DNA from: Owenia fusiformis
Lineage: Eukaryota; Annelida; Polychaeta; Sabellida; Oweniidae
Reading direction: 5' to 3'
Assembly: GCA_903813345.2 (NCBI GenBank)
Contig: CAIIXF020000002.1
Location: 10,994,150-11,058,149 of the forward strand
Length of the DNA stretch: 64,000 nt
Shown piece by piece: positions 1-12,593 of this stretch; position 1 is the stretch's first letter; each line of letters starts with the position of its first letter. The position numbers and the translations under genes were made by a program. A model generated the notes under the pieces. That model did not search any database, was not told where the DNA came from, and was given only the letters and a program-made list of their open reading frames with translations.

Positions 1-225
1 CATTATTTCCATTCAAAAAGCAGTTATGAAGAAATACATACCGGATTTTTCGAAGAATTTTTGAAGCGGTAATTTCAAAATGGCGGCAAATTGAATCACA
101 TATGATGGATTTCCCTATCACGTGACCGAAACACACATAGAATTGAGGTCGGGCATGGAATTCCGTCTCTCCGCCAATCAAAAGCCAGTATTTCAGTCTG
201 TTAGGTATCCAGTTGATATACGTCC

Positions 226-2236
226 ATGGTTTCACCAACAAATGAAGCGTTCATGGAGAACCAATCCGAGAAGATAGAAGTTATCCAAGATGACAAGGAA
301 AGTACCAAACCAACAGAAAAACAGCATGTTTCACCAACAAATGAAACGTTCATGGAGAACCAATCTGAGAGGGTAGAAGTTATCCAAGATGACAAGGGTC
401 AGAATCTCTTTGTTAATTTAACACCAAGAAAGGCAGCTACTTACAGAAGCCCAAAGAAAAAACTAACCAGAGCAAGGGCAAAGTCGAAGCCAGAAACCTG
501 GAAAGGAAATGTAAAAAAGCTAATCGGCTAGCAGGACGAGCATGTATAAACTCAAAGGGACGGAAAATAGAAGAGAGGTCTGTCAAAGCAATTGATTGTT
601 CATCTTGTAGATATCACTGCAATGAGAAAATAAGTCAAAAATCAAGGGAATCAATATTCAGGGAATTTCGCTCAATGGATTCCGATAAACGACAAAAAGA
701 TAATATATGTACCCTCATAATTCAGAATCCAATAAAGAAAAACAAATGTGCCACATGTAAAGGCCAGTATAGTACAAGAAAGGCAAATTCGAGAGTGTAC
801 AGATTATACAATGAAGAAGGTCATCCTGAACACGTACGTAAAGAGATGTTTCTGAGTACATTAGCCATTTCCCACAAAACTGTTGGAACAGATAAAAGAG
901 GAAGGAATGTGTCATATAAAAAAACACCAGAAAAAAGCATCACTGATGTCAAGAATCATATCGAAGCATTTCCAAAGATGGCTTCACACTACACTAGAAA
1001 GGATTCTAACAAAGAGTACTTGGACCAAGGCCTTAATATCAGAAAAATGCAAGAGTTATATGTTGAGAGATGCCGAATGAATGAAACAAATCCAGTAAGC
1101 GAACGTATGTACAGAAAGATTTTCACAGAAAACTATAATCTTTCAATAAACCAAAGAAAGATCAATGTCATATCTGCACTAATTTTGATTTCACTCAACC
1201 AGAACAAGGAGAGGAAACCCATAAGAAATACAATGAACATATCCGACAAAAAGAACAAGCAAGGAAAGAAAAAACAGTGGATAAGGAAAGGAACGAGCGA
1301 AAAAAGATTCTACTTGCCATGACATTTGACATAGAAGCAGTTCTTGCTACACCATGTGGGAGAGTATCTCAAATCTTTTACAAACGGAAGCCTGTTTCTT
1401 ACAACCTGTCTGTATATTCACTGGGGGACGGTAAGGGAAGCTGTTACCTGTGGGACGAAACAAATGGACAGAGGGGTTCAAACGAAGTTGGGACTTGTCT
1501 GATCCAGTATATAAATAGCCTCCCATCTATAGTTCAGCACATGACAACGTATTCCGATACCTGTGGTGGGCAAAACAAGAACCAGTTCATAGCATTGGCG
1601 CTACTGCATATTATAAATACCACAACTCTTCCTTGTTTAAAGATGATCGATCAAAAATTTCTTGAACCAGGGCACACAGAAATCGAGTGCGACTCAATGC
1701 ACTCCTGCATTGAAAATGCGAAAAAGGAGACGCCTGTATATATACCCAGTAATTGGGACATAGTCGTTAGGATGGCGAGGAGGCGAAACCCCTACACTGT
1801 TGTCCCCTTGAAATTCACGGATTTTTTGGACATAATTAAAGGCCTTAAAAAAGATCTACCCGAACACAAAAAGGGATAGCACCGGAAAGGTGGTTTCCTG
1901 GCGGAATATCAAATGGCTACGCTTTGAAAGAGGGGAGGGAATACAATCCAATTTAAATATGATTATGACGAGGATGACTTCCATGAAATTAAAGTGAATT
2001 CACTTTCAAAAAGAGGTAGACAAAGGTCCAAAGAAACAGAATCCCTACCTCACCTTTATACCGGAAAACTTTCTGTATCCAAAGAAAAGAAGGAAGACCT
2101 GCTCTCTCTCTGCAAGTCCGGTGTCATTCCCGAAGAATACCACAATTTCTACGAGAAGCTATCCGTAAAGAATAAAGGTGGAAATAGACTACCTGGCCCA
2201 GCAGTTTCAGAGTCCGAGTATGACACTAATGATTGA
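226..2236 (+). pseudogene. DUF7869-type DDE transposase-like gene, frameshifted
   Basis: The frames change four times along one recognisable protein. Frame 1 covers 226-~515, frame 0 ~515-1141, frame 2 1142-1879, frame 0 ~1880-1945 and frame 2 ~1949-2236. Seen: a Lys/Arg-rich N-terminal part with PETWKGN; a Cys cluster (CSSCRYHC, then CATCKGQY); KKDQCHIC just after the shift at ~1142; a first acidic position in TFDIEAVL; a second in SDTCGGQNKN (~1550-1585); a third block GHTEIECDSMHS (~1670-1705); and a C-terminal stretch LYTGKLSVS through IPEEYHNFY. These blocks are typical of the RNase H-fold DDE proteins grouped as DUF7869, which are common in invertebrate genomes and probably transposon-derived. 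Two shifts lie at homopolymers (A6 near 516; AAAAAGGG near 1873), so sequencing error is as possible as decay. No terminal repeats were found. The family call is from motif memory. Confidence 0.72.
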
Positions 2237-3115
2237 ACCCATAAATGTGAGTCAAATACTTGTATTATTGAAATAATGTATACTATGTTTAATCTGAGTC
2301 ATGTAATTGTAATAAAAATTATTAAAACGTTAGAAGTAAGGTAATTCTTACGCATATATCATTCAATTTTCTTTTCATGACTTGTTTCATGCTTGATTAT
2401 GAGAACCAGGACACAGCACGCATAGAGTAGTGACATTGTAATGATATATTGAGCAAGTCTTAAAAACACTGAAAATCTGATAATGCCTTGAAAATCAACA
2501 AAATAAGACTTAACTTGCAAATTAAGCTTTAAACGTATAATTATGATGATTGGTATACAGTTGGTATAGTATCATGAATGTCATAATCACAGATAAAATG
2601 TCGCTACATACAATATATACCTGTAGCACACAAAGGTATATCATTGAGATAAATCGTGAAAATAGACAAAATGCACTAGCTATTTAATAATAAATACAAG
2701 TTATTTTGTTTGTAAACGATGTGCTAATGTTAAATATGAAGTAGTAATCTTGCAGATGCAGTTACAGAACCATTCTATACAAAGCATGACACAAAAATTG
2801 ATTTAAACATGTTCCTGTACAAAGTTCTATAATGTTATGGAACCTTTCTGCATTGGTAACACAACATGAATATTCAAAATAGTCCCTCCATAAAAGTGCT
2901 ATTAGTTACATAAGAACCTTTTTGTGTAAATATTTTTTTCAAATTTTACACATGCAAAAAGGTTCTATTTGCAAAAATGAGTGTAATTAAAAAACCATTA
3001 ATGGGAAAGCTTAACTATAAGTTGTACAGAGACCTTATCCTGAGTTATGTTATCCCTGAATATCAATGAAATTGAGATGAACCCTGATTTATGAGAATGT
3101 TTCAGATCTTTAAAG
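2237..3115. other. AT-rich intergenic stretch
   Basis: No coding frame is convincing. An AATAAA-like signal lies shortly after the DUF7869 relic (AATAAAAATT near 2311), which could be its original poly(A) signal. Between ~2760 and 2960 short words such as GTTCTAT and GGAACCTTT recur. They resemble the words of the tandem repeat at 4.8-5.3 kb. Confidence 0.4.
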
Positions 3116-3517
3116 TTGATTTTCTCAAAAGTAACATTTTGTGAGATACAACCTTTTTGCATGAAACCCTCGATATGTACAAATACAACCATGAGTAAAA
3201 TACCCGTTTTGATATTTGGACACTCATTAATACACTGGTTCAACATTTTTCAAATGAAATGTAAAAACAATCTTGGACTATCTTTAACCCAATTTGACTT
3301 GATTTTTCGTGGTATTAGAGGTGGAACATTTGAGTGGTCACCTAAATCAAGATCAAGATTTCAGAAGAAAAGTTTAGTCGCCTATTTAACAGATATGATG
3401 GTAAAATCAGACCCTCATATAGTTTACTTACAATTAAGTGGAAATGACTTAGATATTCCCAACTTTAACATTGAAAAAATATTCACGGCAATCAAAAGTT
3501 TCGCCGAATTTATTTAA
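3116..3517 (+). pseudogene. SGNH-hydrolase-like fragment
   Basis: The translated frame has VLIFGHSLIHW, which matches the block I serine region of SGNH/GDSL hydrolases (G-x-S), then FRGIRGGT, then PHIVYLQLSGND, which matches the G-N-D block III. The usual spacing between these blocks is kept. The C-terminal D-x-x-H block is missing because the frame stops soon after, so the domain is cut off. Related SGNH modules occur in host esterases and as ORF1-type modules of some LINEs, and in a region this rich in transposons the second origin is plausible. The true start is unknown; MSKIPVLIF, starting near 3191, is the likely beginning of the conserved part. Confidence 0.5.
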
Positions 3518-3688
3518 ACAAGGATTGAGATTGCGCCTAAAACACAAGGGGAAAATCTACGACACCGTTTTCGTCAGTATTCTAAAACGTAAGTTTTCGC
3601 TGTCCGTTTTTTTTACCTTATTCCTCCTATTCTTATTGACTCATTTTGGCTCACGTAGTCAGTAGACAAATTTTTCTTTTGTTTTCAG

Positions 3689-4597
3689 TTTTGGGAAATT
3701 AAAAAGAAAGAAACTCAAAAGGCACCAGCAAAGCCGGAAACTGAGGTGCCTGAAGAAGCAAACAGCAGCAGCAACGATGATACAGATCAGTTCAAAGAAA
3801 AATCAAAGAACAGGTACAGCCTAGTTTTATTGACCAGATGCTTAAAACAATCTCTTTAGAAGGAAATACAAGTTAAGTTGAATTTTTTTACAGATTTTGG
3901 TTAGAATGGAAATGGCCTCAGTGTCTGAAAAAATACAAGTAACATTTTAAGAAATGTGATGGCAAATAGCGAGGAATTTTTTGAAGCTGAACTACCTGAA
4001 GCTTGAATTCTGTCTTTCAATTTGAAATTGAAATAACTAACCTATAACAGACAATCAAAAAAAATGTAAAACCTGTTTAATAGATGCTCAACTTGAAAGA
4101 ACTCTCTAAGAACTTACACAATAGTCACCATTTTATGCACATATTAATAGTGAATTTTCATCATGTTACATTTTCAGTTGTAAACTTTCAGTTGGTCCCA
4201 GTGCAATCATAACTGTACCTTTATGCCCTTAAATTAATATATTCCAGGTAACAACTATAGAAGAAATACTCATCATTGAAGAGGAAATTCCAAGCTCTAG
4301 AAGACAGGGTCATTGAAATCGAAGAAAAGAGTGAGAAGAGGTCTTCAACTGACAATGATTTACTCTATGCTGTGTCCCATTTCAAGGACTGATATTCAGG
4401 ATACCATTACCACACTTGCACTGAAACAATTTACCAAGGATGAATTGATAAATAAAAGTGTTTCAGGGAAGAAGTCGCATTTGGGACAAAAGCCACCCCT
4501 AGATCAGGAGAACTACAAAGAAGTCATGAGAGCAGTGATGAGTAAAACTGGCTGTTCAAAGGATGTTTTTAACGCAAAATTTAGAAACTATCAATAA
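3689..4597 (+). pseudogene. BEN-domain-like gene remnant
   Basis: Two coding-like blocks lie in the same orientation. The first (3689-3813) follows TTTTCAG, ends before GTAC and encodes a charged Lys/Glu/Ser-rich stretch. The second (~4248-4597) follows ATTCCAG. It gives a short coiled-coil-like segment (KRKFQALEDRVIEIEEK), then after one frame change near 4390 a C-terminal segment with GKKSHLGQKPPLDQENYKE and a final stop. The pattern of a basic turn, L-D-x-E/K and a helix rich in V/A resembles the C-terminal half of BEN DNA-binding domains. The proposed exon phases do not join cleanly, so this is either a decayed copy or my exon limits are wrong. It could belong to the same element as the SGNH-like fragment upstream. 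Confidence 0.35.
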
Positions 4598-4824
4598 GTT
4601 CTACGTCGCAAGGCAAAGTAAAAAGTAAGATTAGATATTAAGGCCAAACAAAACACTTTTTCTGTTTGATGTTAAATGTGTTTAAATAAATGTTTATTAT
4701 AAAGTACGCATTTAAAACATAAATTCTGCATATTATGTTGATTAAATCACTGACAATCTTTGTGGAAATTCAGATTCTATACCAGTGCTTTTCATGATCA
4801 ATGTAAGTTCTAGCAATATTCCAG

Positions 4825-5258
4825 TCATGCCATCTTACAGACCTGATCAATAACTGCAAATGAACTGTGATTATGGTTAAAAGTTCTATACAAGTTCCTT
4901 TTTTGATCCATGTCTGTTCTTTACAAATTAGTTAGGAACTACAAAAGAACTGTTGTTACGGACAAAATGAAAGAACTGCGCTGTCACAGTTCTAGCAATT
5001 TAGTGTATGAAAGGTTCTATACAAGTTCCACATTTTTATCCATCGGAGTTCTTTAAAAGTTCCTATACCACCATTCCAGAAAGGAAACACATACATTCAA
5101 GGGCTACAAAAGAACTGTTATTACAAAAAAATTGGACAAAATGAAAGAACTGCACTGTCACAGTTCTAGAAATTTAGTGTATAAAAGGTTCTATACAAGT
5201 TCCACATTTTTATCCATCAGAGTTCTTTAAAAGTTCATATACCACCATTCCAGTGTGC
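4825..5258. repeat. Imperfect ~174-bp tandem repeat, about 2.5 copies
   Basis: Blocks starting near 4936 and 5110 are nearly identical over ~140 bp. Shared words are GACAAAATGAAAGAACTG, GTTCTATACAAGTTCC and ATACCACCATTCCAG, at an offset of 174. A third, more diverged copy precedes them from ~4825. No coding frame runs through it. Confidence 0.7.
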
Positions 5259-5480
5259 GTCATTTGAAGGAGGTTGTGTATGTTATAATGCATGGTTTCA
5301 TTGGTCTATTTTTTTTGTTTGATTGCGTTTGTCTAGCTGGTTGTGATACATTAGGAAACTAATTAAAAGAAAAGAACATGAATTTAAAGGCGATATATTA
5401 AAACAATCATAAAACTTGAAAATCAGCAACCTTAAAGCCTACTGGAATCTTCTAAAAAACTAAAAAGTACTACAGGGGAA

Positions 5481-5745
5481 GTGAGTGACACTGAATATAT
5501 ATCACTAGATGAGTGGTATGAATACTTTAAAAAACTGTATTCCTGTAAAAATGATAATGCTAATGACACAGAATCAAGGAAATGTATCCAAAAATTGTAT
5601 TCATTGATTTTCGGAAAGCGTTTGATACAATCTGTCATGAAAGACTTGTTTATAAATTACTTAAAGCTGGCATGGGTGGAAATCTATACCAAATCATTAA
5701 ATCTATTTATTCACTTAACTCATTCGCTACGAAGGACGTGATATG
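5481..5745 (+). pseudogene. Non-LTR retrotransposon fragment (linker plus RT start)
   Basis: The first part encodes EWYEYFKKLYS, the usual linker between the endonuclease and reverse transcriptase of CR1/Jockey/RTE-like LINEs. After an internal deletion and frame change the sequence reads FIDFRKAFDTICHERLVYKL, which is RT motif A (F-x-D-F-x-K-A-F-D), followed by a helix ending in IIKSIYS. The RT is cut off before motif B. A relic from later in the same kind of RT lies at 13.8-14.4 kb in the same orientation, perhaps from a related element. Confidence 0.72.
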
Positions 5746-7598
5746 ACATCAAAAAGCACATATGTTGACCTCGGAGGATGTGATATCATATCCACACAGA
5801 AACCCAAGAATTGAAATAGCCTAATTCACCATACTTTGCTCGTGGCTCCCTCAAATTCCTCCCAATACGTCCTTGATATACCAACATTGTACAGTGCGTA
5901 TAAAAAAAACGCAACCGATTGTTATCTTGGAAAAGCACAGAACCAGTGATAACAGCATTGATTTCATTCAATGCACCATAAAGCCACGTGTCTCCTCTTT
6001 ACAATGACATATCATTCATTGATATTTGGTCACGGTTGGGCAAGTAATCATTCCATTTGCAAAGTGGGCCAAAATTAGCTTGGAAACAAGAAACATCCTA
6101 AGAAAAAAGCGACGGAGGGCAAAGAGGGTGCATGGTATAATTGGTATTAAGCTCTTATTGAGTTTAAAGCTCCCACAATTTTTGAAAACGAAATGTAGAA
6201 TAATATGTGAAAGTATAGGATGGACTAATTGTTCTTGGAAAGTTTTGGAAAGCAACATTGCATAAAATATTTAAGCAAGAGATATGTTCCAAAATACTTT
6301 CAGGAAGATATAAAGCTCCGTAATGTAAAAACAATGTATTCTCAGTATTCAATAATAACATTCTTTATAGGTTTTTTGGTCTTAAGCATATCAGTGATTA
6401 TATCAATTCGGATGCTGGTGTCACGTAATAAATAATAACTAGATGTAACTCCTAGTACATGTAAGTACTGCAAGTTTCAGTTCTAAATAAAATACAGTTT
6501 AGTTAAAAAATTGTTTAGAATACATACATTTTGTAACAATTTCACCATTTCTGACTGTATTTTGCATATTTTTAGGTGTCGATGGTTCAATGATTATATT
6601 ATATAACCTCCTGAAACTACTCTCATATATATTTGGTGGTACAGTGATATGGAATCTTGTCTTAAGGGGTCTTACGGAATTCTTGTTTTAGAGAAGAAAA
6701 TCCTGAAAGCTGCAGTTTAATATTATGAATTATAGGTGAAAATTGCACTCGCTACAGCTTCTCCCACTTTTAGATGCTAATAAACCTGTAACTACACTTA
6801 CTATGACCTTAAGTCTACTCATATGTATTATTGGTATTATTATCTAGAGGCAGAATCAGAAATTATGGTAAATAAAAGTAAAATTTAAGAGATAAATTGT
6901 TCTGAATAGTGCATTTTATCACATTTTCACGATATCTGACTGCATTTTTTGTCTTTTGGGTCTTTTTAAGAGTCCATGCAGATATGAATACTTGATCTAG
7001 AGCTCTAGAATTTTCAATACCAGAATTTGGTAGCACTTTGTCTTGATATCCTGTGTTTGGTATGAGAATGTCCCAAAATTTTGAATTTAGAGGTATGGCA
7101 ATGGTTAATTTTTGCTTTTCTACATATTACTTATATAATATATATCTAAACTACACGCACATGTGATTGAATTTTGAAATATGTTTGAAAACACATTTTC
7201 TTGTATTAGGCAGATAACATTTTAAAGACTTCTAGGTTGGATAGACTCTCCATTTAAGTCCATATTATAGAATTATGAAAAGTTAAATAAAGTACATAAG
7301 ACGATATCCTAACATATCATATGATGGCTGATGCTCTTTGTATTTCATGGTTAACATGTAATTGTCATGTTTCTCACCTCTACTAATTAATATACCCATA
7401 ATCTCATTTCAGTGGGCAACATAGTGAAATCTTAGACCATGGGCAGAAGGTCCTTAGGTCCACGATTTCAAAATGTTGTTAAAATGAGATCATTAGTATT
7501 ATTACCATCTTGAATTATACGCAACTGAACAAGATCTCATTTCCCACAAATATCCATTTCCATTGAAATATCCATTTGGCCGACCACTATACAAAGAA
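5746..7598. other. AT-rich sequence, no supported gene
   Basis: Only short chance frames occur. One frame at 6229-6435 ends in a hydrophobic segment that could span a membrane (FFIGFLVLSISVIISI), but it has no recognisable relatives or conserved flanks and I do not call it a gene. No clear repeat was seen. Confidence 0.4.
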
Positions 7599-7702
7599 GT
7601 TATTCACCGGGAGGGATTTGATATGGGTAATATCCCTCGGATGATATCAATATCGATATCATCCGAGGGATATTACCCATATCATCCCGACAGGTGAATA
7701 AC
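7599..7702. mobile_element. Small foldback (MITE-like) element, ~104 bp
   Basis: This is an almost perfect inverted repeat. The left arm runs GTTATTCACC...TATGGGTAATATCCCTCGG and the right arm is its reverse complement, ending GGTGAATAAC. Only a short AT-rich loop (ATCAATATCGAT) separates the ~45-bp arms. The transcript or single strand would form one long hairpin. No target duplication is clear. Confidence 0.75.
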
Positions 7703-9248
7703 GACCTTATACCATGGAATGAAAAACTGAAAAACTGAAAAACTGAATTTTTTTGAAACAATGATTTTTTGGGGAATTTTTTTTGAATTTAGCCATCACT
7801 ACATGATTACATTAGTCACATTTATATACCTGATAATGCTCTGACCATGGTATAAAGTAAAATATGAGCCTTCTAAACTAGTACTAAACCGCTTAATATT
7901 AGAACAGGCAAACTTGAATTTAAAACTAGATTATTGTTTATTTGCCTCATTTTGAATAAAGTGGCAAAACTATGGAATAAATATATAGATGTTATTTAAC
8001 GATGGGAGGGATATGATCCATGCAATATGGATCATTTATTTAACAATAAAAAATATGTAGCTATATGAAAATATGCATCTCAATTGATAATCTTAATCAC
8101 AATCATTAAAACCCTGTAATTGCAAATATTTTGAAGAATTATTGAACTCCATTATAAGAGGATGGTTTTAGCATTCACTCAGTCTACCATCATCTTGATT
8201 CAAAAGATTTCAGTTGCTCCATTTTCACCTTGATAATTTAAACAGGGAATCAACATTCACTGAGTAAACAAAACAAAATACATATGTACTCAGAGTAATG
8301 TCTCAAGGTAAAGTAATCACCATACTAAACTTATTATGATTGTGTGAGATCCAGTTGTAAGATAAAAGTTTATGTTGAATCAATTTTGGATCTGCCCTAC
8401 ATAAGTAAGTAAGAGTTAATAAAACATATTTCGATGCATTACATATACATGTAGAGAAGATGCTTTCTTTAAAATGTCATGTTTAGGTTATATTTCCCCT
8501 GAAGCCTACAGTATATTATTAAATGATGAAGAATCAAAAACAGTTTAATAAACATAATTGAGATTTCTATTTAGATCTTGTATATTCATATGAAGATATA
8601 CTCAATTGAAAATATTGTGAGGAGATAACAAATCTAAACTATGCACAATCTTTTACACTTTAGAAATAGAAACTGTTGAACATTTTATAGTTTGAACTTG
8701 CTGGATAGATTTTCAAAATTTTGACCTAACAGATTTTTGAAACACACCCACTTTAACCTGGACACTCCAGATTACATTATTAACTTGGGAAAATGAAATA
8801 TATATTGGTATCTCAGACTGTATATTGACTGTGATAATGGGGTGGGGGTAGGGGTGTTATGGGGGTAGGATTGCACATACCCCCCCCCCCACACCCAAAT
8901 GATAGATTAGCTGTGCCAGGGAATAATTGGCTCTGCCGGGGTATAATTATTATTGTTTTTTCAAAATGTTGAAACTTGTTGTTTACATTATGTAATTTGG
9001 TCTTAATGCAGACTAAATCTAAAAATCAGAAATTTGATTTCATTCTTTTTTCTCATGGTGGAATTAAACTTATATTGGCATTTTAGTAATTTTATTTTAT
9101 GGGGATCAAAATTCAGCATATTGGGTTAGTAATAAGCAAGCTACACATGTTAAGATTAGAATCAGAGACTTCAATTAATAACTGGGTAATATTGTTTCAC
9201 TTAAAGACTTTTGTGTTCACATGATGTTCTTACTTAAATGCTTTTTAG
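7703..9248. other. AT-rich sequence with a G/C homopolymer patch
   Basis: No gene is supported. Near 8838-8896 a G-rich run (GGGGTGGGGGTAGGGG) is followed by a run of 13 C, which is probably a slippage-prone remnant of a MITE. The rest is plain AT-rich DNA. Confidence 0.4.
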
Positions 9249-9487
9249 GTTCATGAAGAAATACAGACTGGTATTAGGATTATGGTTCGGCAAAAAGAAA
9301 CCATCAATGCACAGTTTCCTGACACCCATCACTGAGAACTTGAACAATTTGTTTCTCAACGGTAAGGACATTGTCTTTGTTTGTTATGATCATTCTTGCT
9401 TTGTATTTCCAATTATATAAATAACATAATACTATTTGAACTGGTGTTCAATCACATTAATGTGCTTTAAAATTATAGCATTGCTTA

Positions 9488-9775
9488 GCAGGCCCGAAAT
9501 CTCCTTAAAAATTTGGACCCACCTTTTTACCCCTAAAGTGTTATAGGGCCACAATTAGTGGGCCCTTTGGGCATTAATGGGCCTTTTGAGCATTAAAGGA
9601 CTTTTTGAGCATTAAAGGGCATTTTGAGCTTCAAAGGGCCTCTTTGGGCATTGAGTGGCCTATTTGGGCATTAAAGGGCCTTTTTGGACATTATTGTAGA
9701 AAATGGGACTTAATTTTCAAACTTTGGGCCCAATTTTTGGTTTTAGGGGTCTTGACACTTTTTCTGCGCTAAAGT
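9488..9775 (-). mobile_element. GGGCC-rich MITE fragment with ~27-bp internal repeats
   Basis: It lies in intron 1 of the EnSpm-like gene. Read on the minus strand it matches the inside of the element at 39584-39913: CCCCTAAAACC, GGGCCCAAA, then CCCATTTTCT, in the same order. A word like GGGCATTAAAGGGCCTTTTT recurs about eight times at 25-28 bp spacing, so the internal part has expanded in tandem. The terminal repeats are not preserved. Confidence 0.55.
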
Positions 9776-10375
9776 GAGAATCTATGGATATAAGCCATTG
9801 TGATATTTCCTTTACATGCTGTTGATATACATACTTGTTACTTTACTTCAGGTGTTAAGGTTCATACAACCGCTGGACATGAGAGGACTTGCAAAGTAAT
9901 GATGCTAACAGGAACATTGGATCTTATGGCCCAGTGCGCTATCCAAGAAACAATACAGTTTAACGGGAAACACGGATGTGGTTTTTGTGAACAGCCTGGC
10001 CACTCAGCTAAAGTTGGAAAAGGCTACTCTCATGTTTATCCTTGTCTTCCACTTGATGAGCCTCAGACCTTGCGAATGCCCAAGAACATGGCCAAACATG
10101 CAGAGGAAGCAATAGAGACTGGAACCACTGTAAGTGTTTATCTTCTCATTCAACCTTGTTACAGTATCCAAATATAAATGTCAAACTGTGATTCTTAGCT
10201 GTAAGAACAAAGGGTGAATACAAAACAACCAATGTTAAAGGTGCGCAACATCTTCAAAGTATGAGTAGGAAAATAACATACTTTAGCTGAATGAAATGGA
10301 TAAGCTTACATGTATCATGAATCAATAAAAGATATATATATAAACCAGTTAATGATGTTTTGATAAAATATGACA

Positions 10376-10545
10376 GGGGCGTAGCCAGCTTTCAGTCCGG
10401 GAATAACTGACACTAAGGGTGTGCGCCAAAAAAATTCGTTTTTCAGTCAGGGGAATGTGATTGTGGCATTCTATTTTTATTGGTTATCAGGGGGGGGGGG
10501 GGGATTGCACCCATCGCACCCCCCTGGCTACACCTATGGATGATG
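10376..10545. mobile_element. MITE with GGCGTAGCCAG-type ends
   Basis: The left end AGGGGCGTAGCCAG and the right end CTGGCTACACCTAT are imperfect inverted repeats around ~145 bp, with a run of 14 G near the right end. It lies in intron 2 of the EnSpm-like gene. Pieces with the same end sequence occur near 29575, 29855, 37840 and 40973, so this is a dispersed family in this genome. Confidence 0.6.
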
Positions 10546-11750
10546 TATGAGACTCGATTTCATTGTTAAAGGCCAGCTAATGGCCTCTTTTAGTAAAAAG
10601 TCTATACTAGTGTGTAATTCACCATTATAAAATTAATTCTGTTTGAATTAAATAAGAGCAATTTGTGACAAGTATATATCAGCTACCTGTCCAACTTCAA
10701 TATTATATTGTAAATCATTACCATGACCCCCTCCCACGGAAAGTTTAACTATTAACCTGTTTATTTACACTATTGATCTGACTATCAATCAATAAACTTA
10801 TATTCATCACTTATTTCAGGTAAAGGGTATGAAGGGTTTCCAGTATTACCCTTAATTTCAACAACTTCGATGATACTATGGATAGACTGGTTGTAGACTG
10901 GCTTCATGGGGTGTGTATCGGAGTACATCTGAAACAGATGAAGTATCTTTTTGACTCCAAATATAAAAACGAAGCATTCTCCCTCATTGCCTACCAAGCA
11001 GAGATTGATGAAGACATCAAGGCCATGCATCTGACTTGTGAATTCACCAGAACACCAAGATCTATCTATGATTATGGACAATGGAAAGGTTAGTGGCAAC
11101 GAAATACATTACAATCTGGTAAACATACATGAAATACTTTATCAGACATCTGTAACATAGTCTCCTAGAATGATCTGTCACCCATATTTGATTTATTTTT
11201 TATTCTATACAGTATTTATCAGGCAGATATATCACATTGTACTTAGGATAAACCAAATGTTTGTAACCTAATATAGGATCATCTTCATAAATGAACTCAT
11301 GGTTATTGATATTTGCAATTTTAACGACACTCACTTGTGCAGATATCAAATAAATGTGTGGATAAATCTCAGTCGTGAGATAAATCTCAGTCATTCTTTG
11401 TGTTTATTTAACAGCATCTGAACACCGAGCATTTCTGTTGCTCATGGCTCCTGAGATTTTCTGGAATCGTCTTCCCATGGAGTATTTTGTCCACTATATG
11501 ATGCTTGCAACAGGTGTTCGACTTTTACTAGGAGAGGCAATAACCACAGAAGAATTGGAAACGGCCCAAGAACTTCTATATTTGTTCCACAGTCTACAAG
11601 AGACCTACTATGGTATGTGCCCTTATACAAAGCATGAGAAGTGAGAACAGGGATATTAATAGTATGATTGTAGAAATAATACCACACACTCTTACACAAA
11701 TACACTAGGTACTAGAATTGAAGCTTTTTACATACAGTGAAACCTTTATA

Positions 11751-11835
11751 CAGTAAAACCTGTCTAATCCGAACACCCATGGGACCAGCAAAAAGCGTTC
11801 AAATTGGCAGGTGTTCAAATTTCGAGGATTTTGTT
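11751..11835. mobile_element. Left end of a pogo/Tigger-like MITE
   Basis: CAGTAAAACCTGTCTAATCC followed by GAACACCCATGGGACCA resembles the terminal repeats of pogo/Tigger-class MITEs, which commonly read CAGTRAAACCTNT then GGACACC and GGGACC. A partial related sequence in inverted sense (CTGAACACTTGGGTTATCC) lies near 12250. I could not find a clean right end, so the full extent within intron 4 is open. Confidence 0.35.
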
Positions 11836-12593
11836 GGTCGGGGGGATTTTCATTGTTCAGTGCACTATATTGAACACTTAATACTAAGTCAGAAAAAAAT
11901 ACATGTTGTTGATGAGTTAATTCTACAATAGGCCTATAGCCTATATGCTATGTTTTATTTATATTTTGAACAATTTCATCATTTTAGTAAAAATAACTCT
12001 TATATTTTGACAAAAACTTTGTAATACACTGTAAAAGTATATGATAGTCTCGTACAAAATCTTATGCTTATCAAATGGCTTATCCCATATTATGGTTACC
12101 GGTATATAGCATTGCTTTACTTTTGCTTGAAAAAGTCCTTCATTGTTGTTTGTTTCTTGGCACTTTTAGCATTAGCAATATTTGAGTAGATATCTTCTTC
12201 AAGTAAAAATAATTTTTCATGAGTGTTCATTCGAGATGATATACATGTATCTGAACACTTGGGTTATCCAAATACCTTCATATTCAAATACCTTCATATT
12301 CAAATACTTTTATAAAACATTAAAATCCATACCTCTATTTCCAAAGAATTAACTCTCACATTTTAAAAATTGATCCATATATGATTGCTTTTAATAAACC
12401 TTTACCAAAAAACAGAGTCATCAAATATATACTAATACTATAATAAAAAATATTTGCAGGGGAACACAGTCTTACAATTAATGCGCACAACACTGGGAGA
12501 CATTTGGTTGATTGCGTGAAGAAATGTGATCCAATGTGGGCATTTTCCTGCTTTGCCCCAGAGTCACACTTAGGGGAATTGGTGCGTGGACCT

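Larger units (their letters stand above)
9249..12593 (+). pseudogene. EnSpm/CACTA-like transposase gene, multi-exon, 3'-truncated
   Basis: Five exons can be placed by splice sites and protein continuity: 9249-9361, 9852-10129, 10820-11088, 11415-11612 and 12460-~12593. Exon 2 has VKVHTTAGHER and a Cys motif CGFCEQPGHSAK. Exon 3 has MDRLVVDWLHGVCIGVH and FTRTPRSIYDY. Exon 4 has WKASEHRAFLLLM. Exon 5 has TINAHNTGRHLVDC and MWAFSCFAPE. This order is the Tnp2-like transposase core seen in animal EnSpm-like elements and related host proteins. Phases of exons 1-2, 2-3, 3-4 and 4-5 fit exactly. Exon 3 needs a frameshift between ~10837 and 10870, so the copy is broken. The protein stops abruptly at ~12593, where a piggyBac sequence begins. 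Introns carry other MITEs. Confidence 0.7.
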
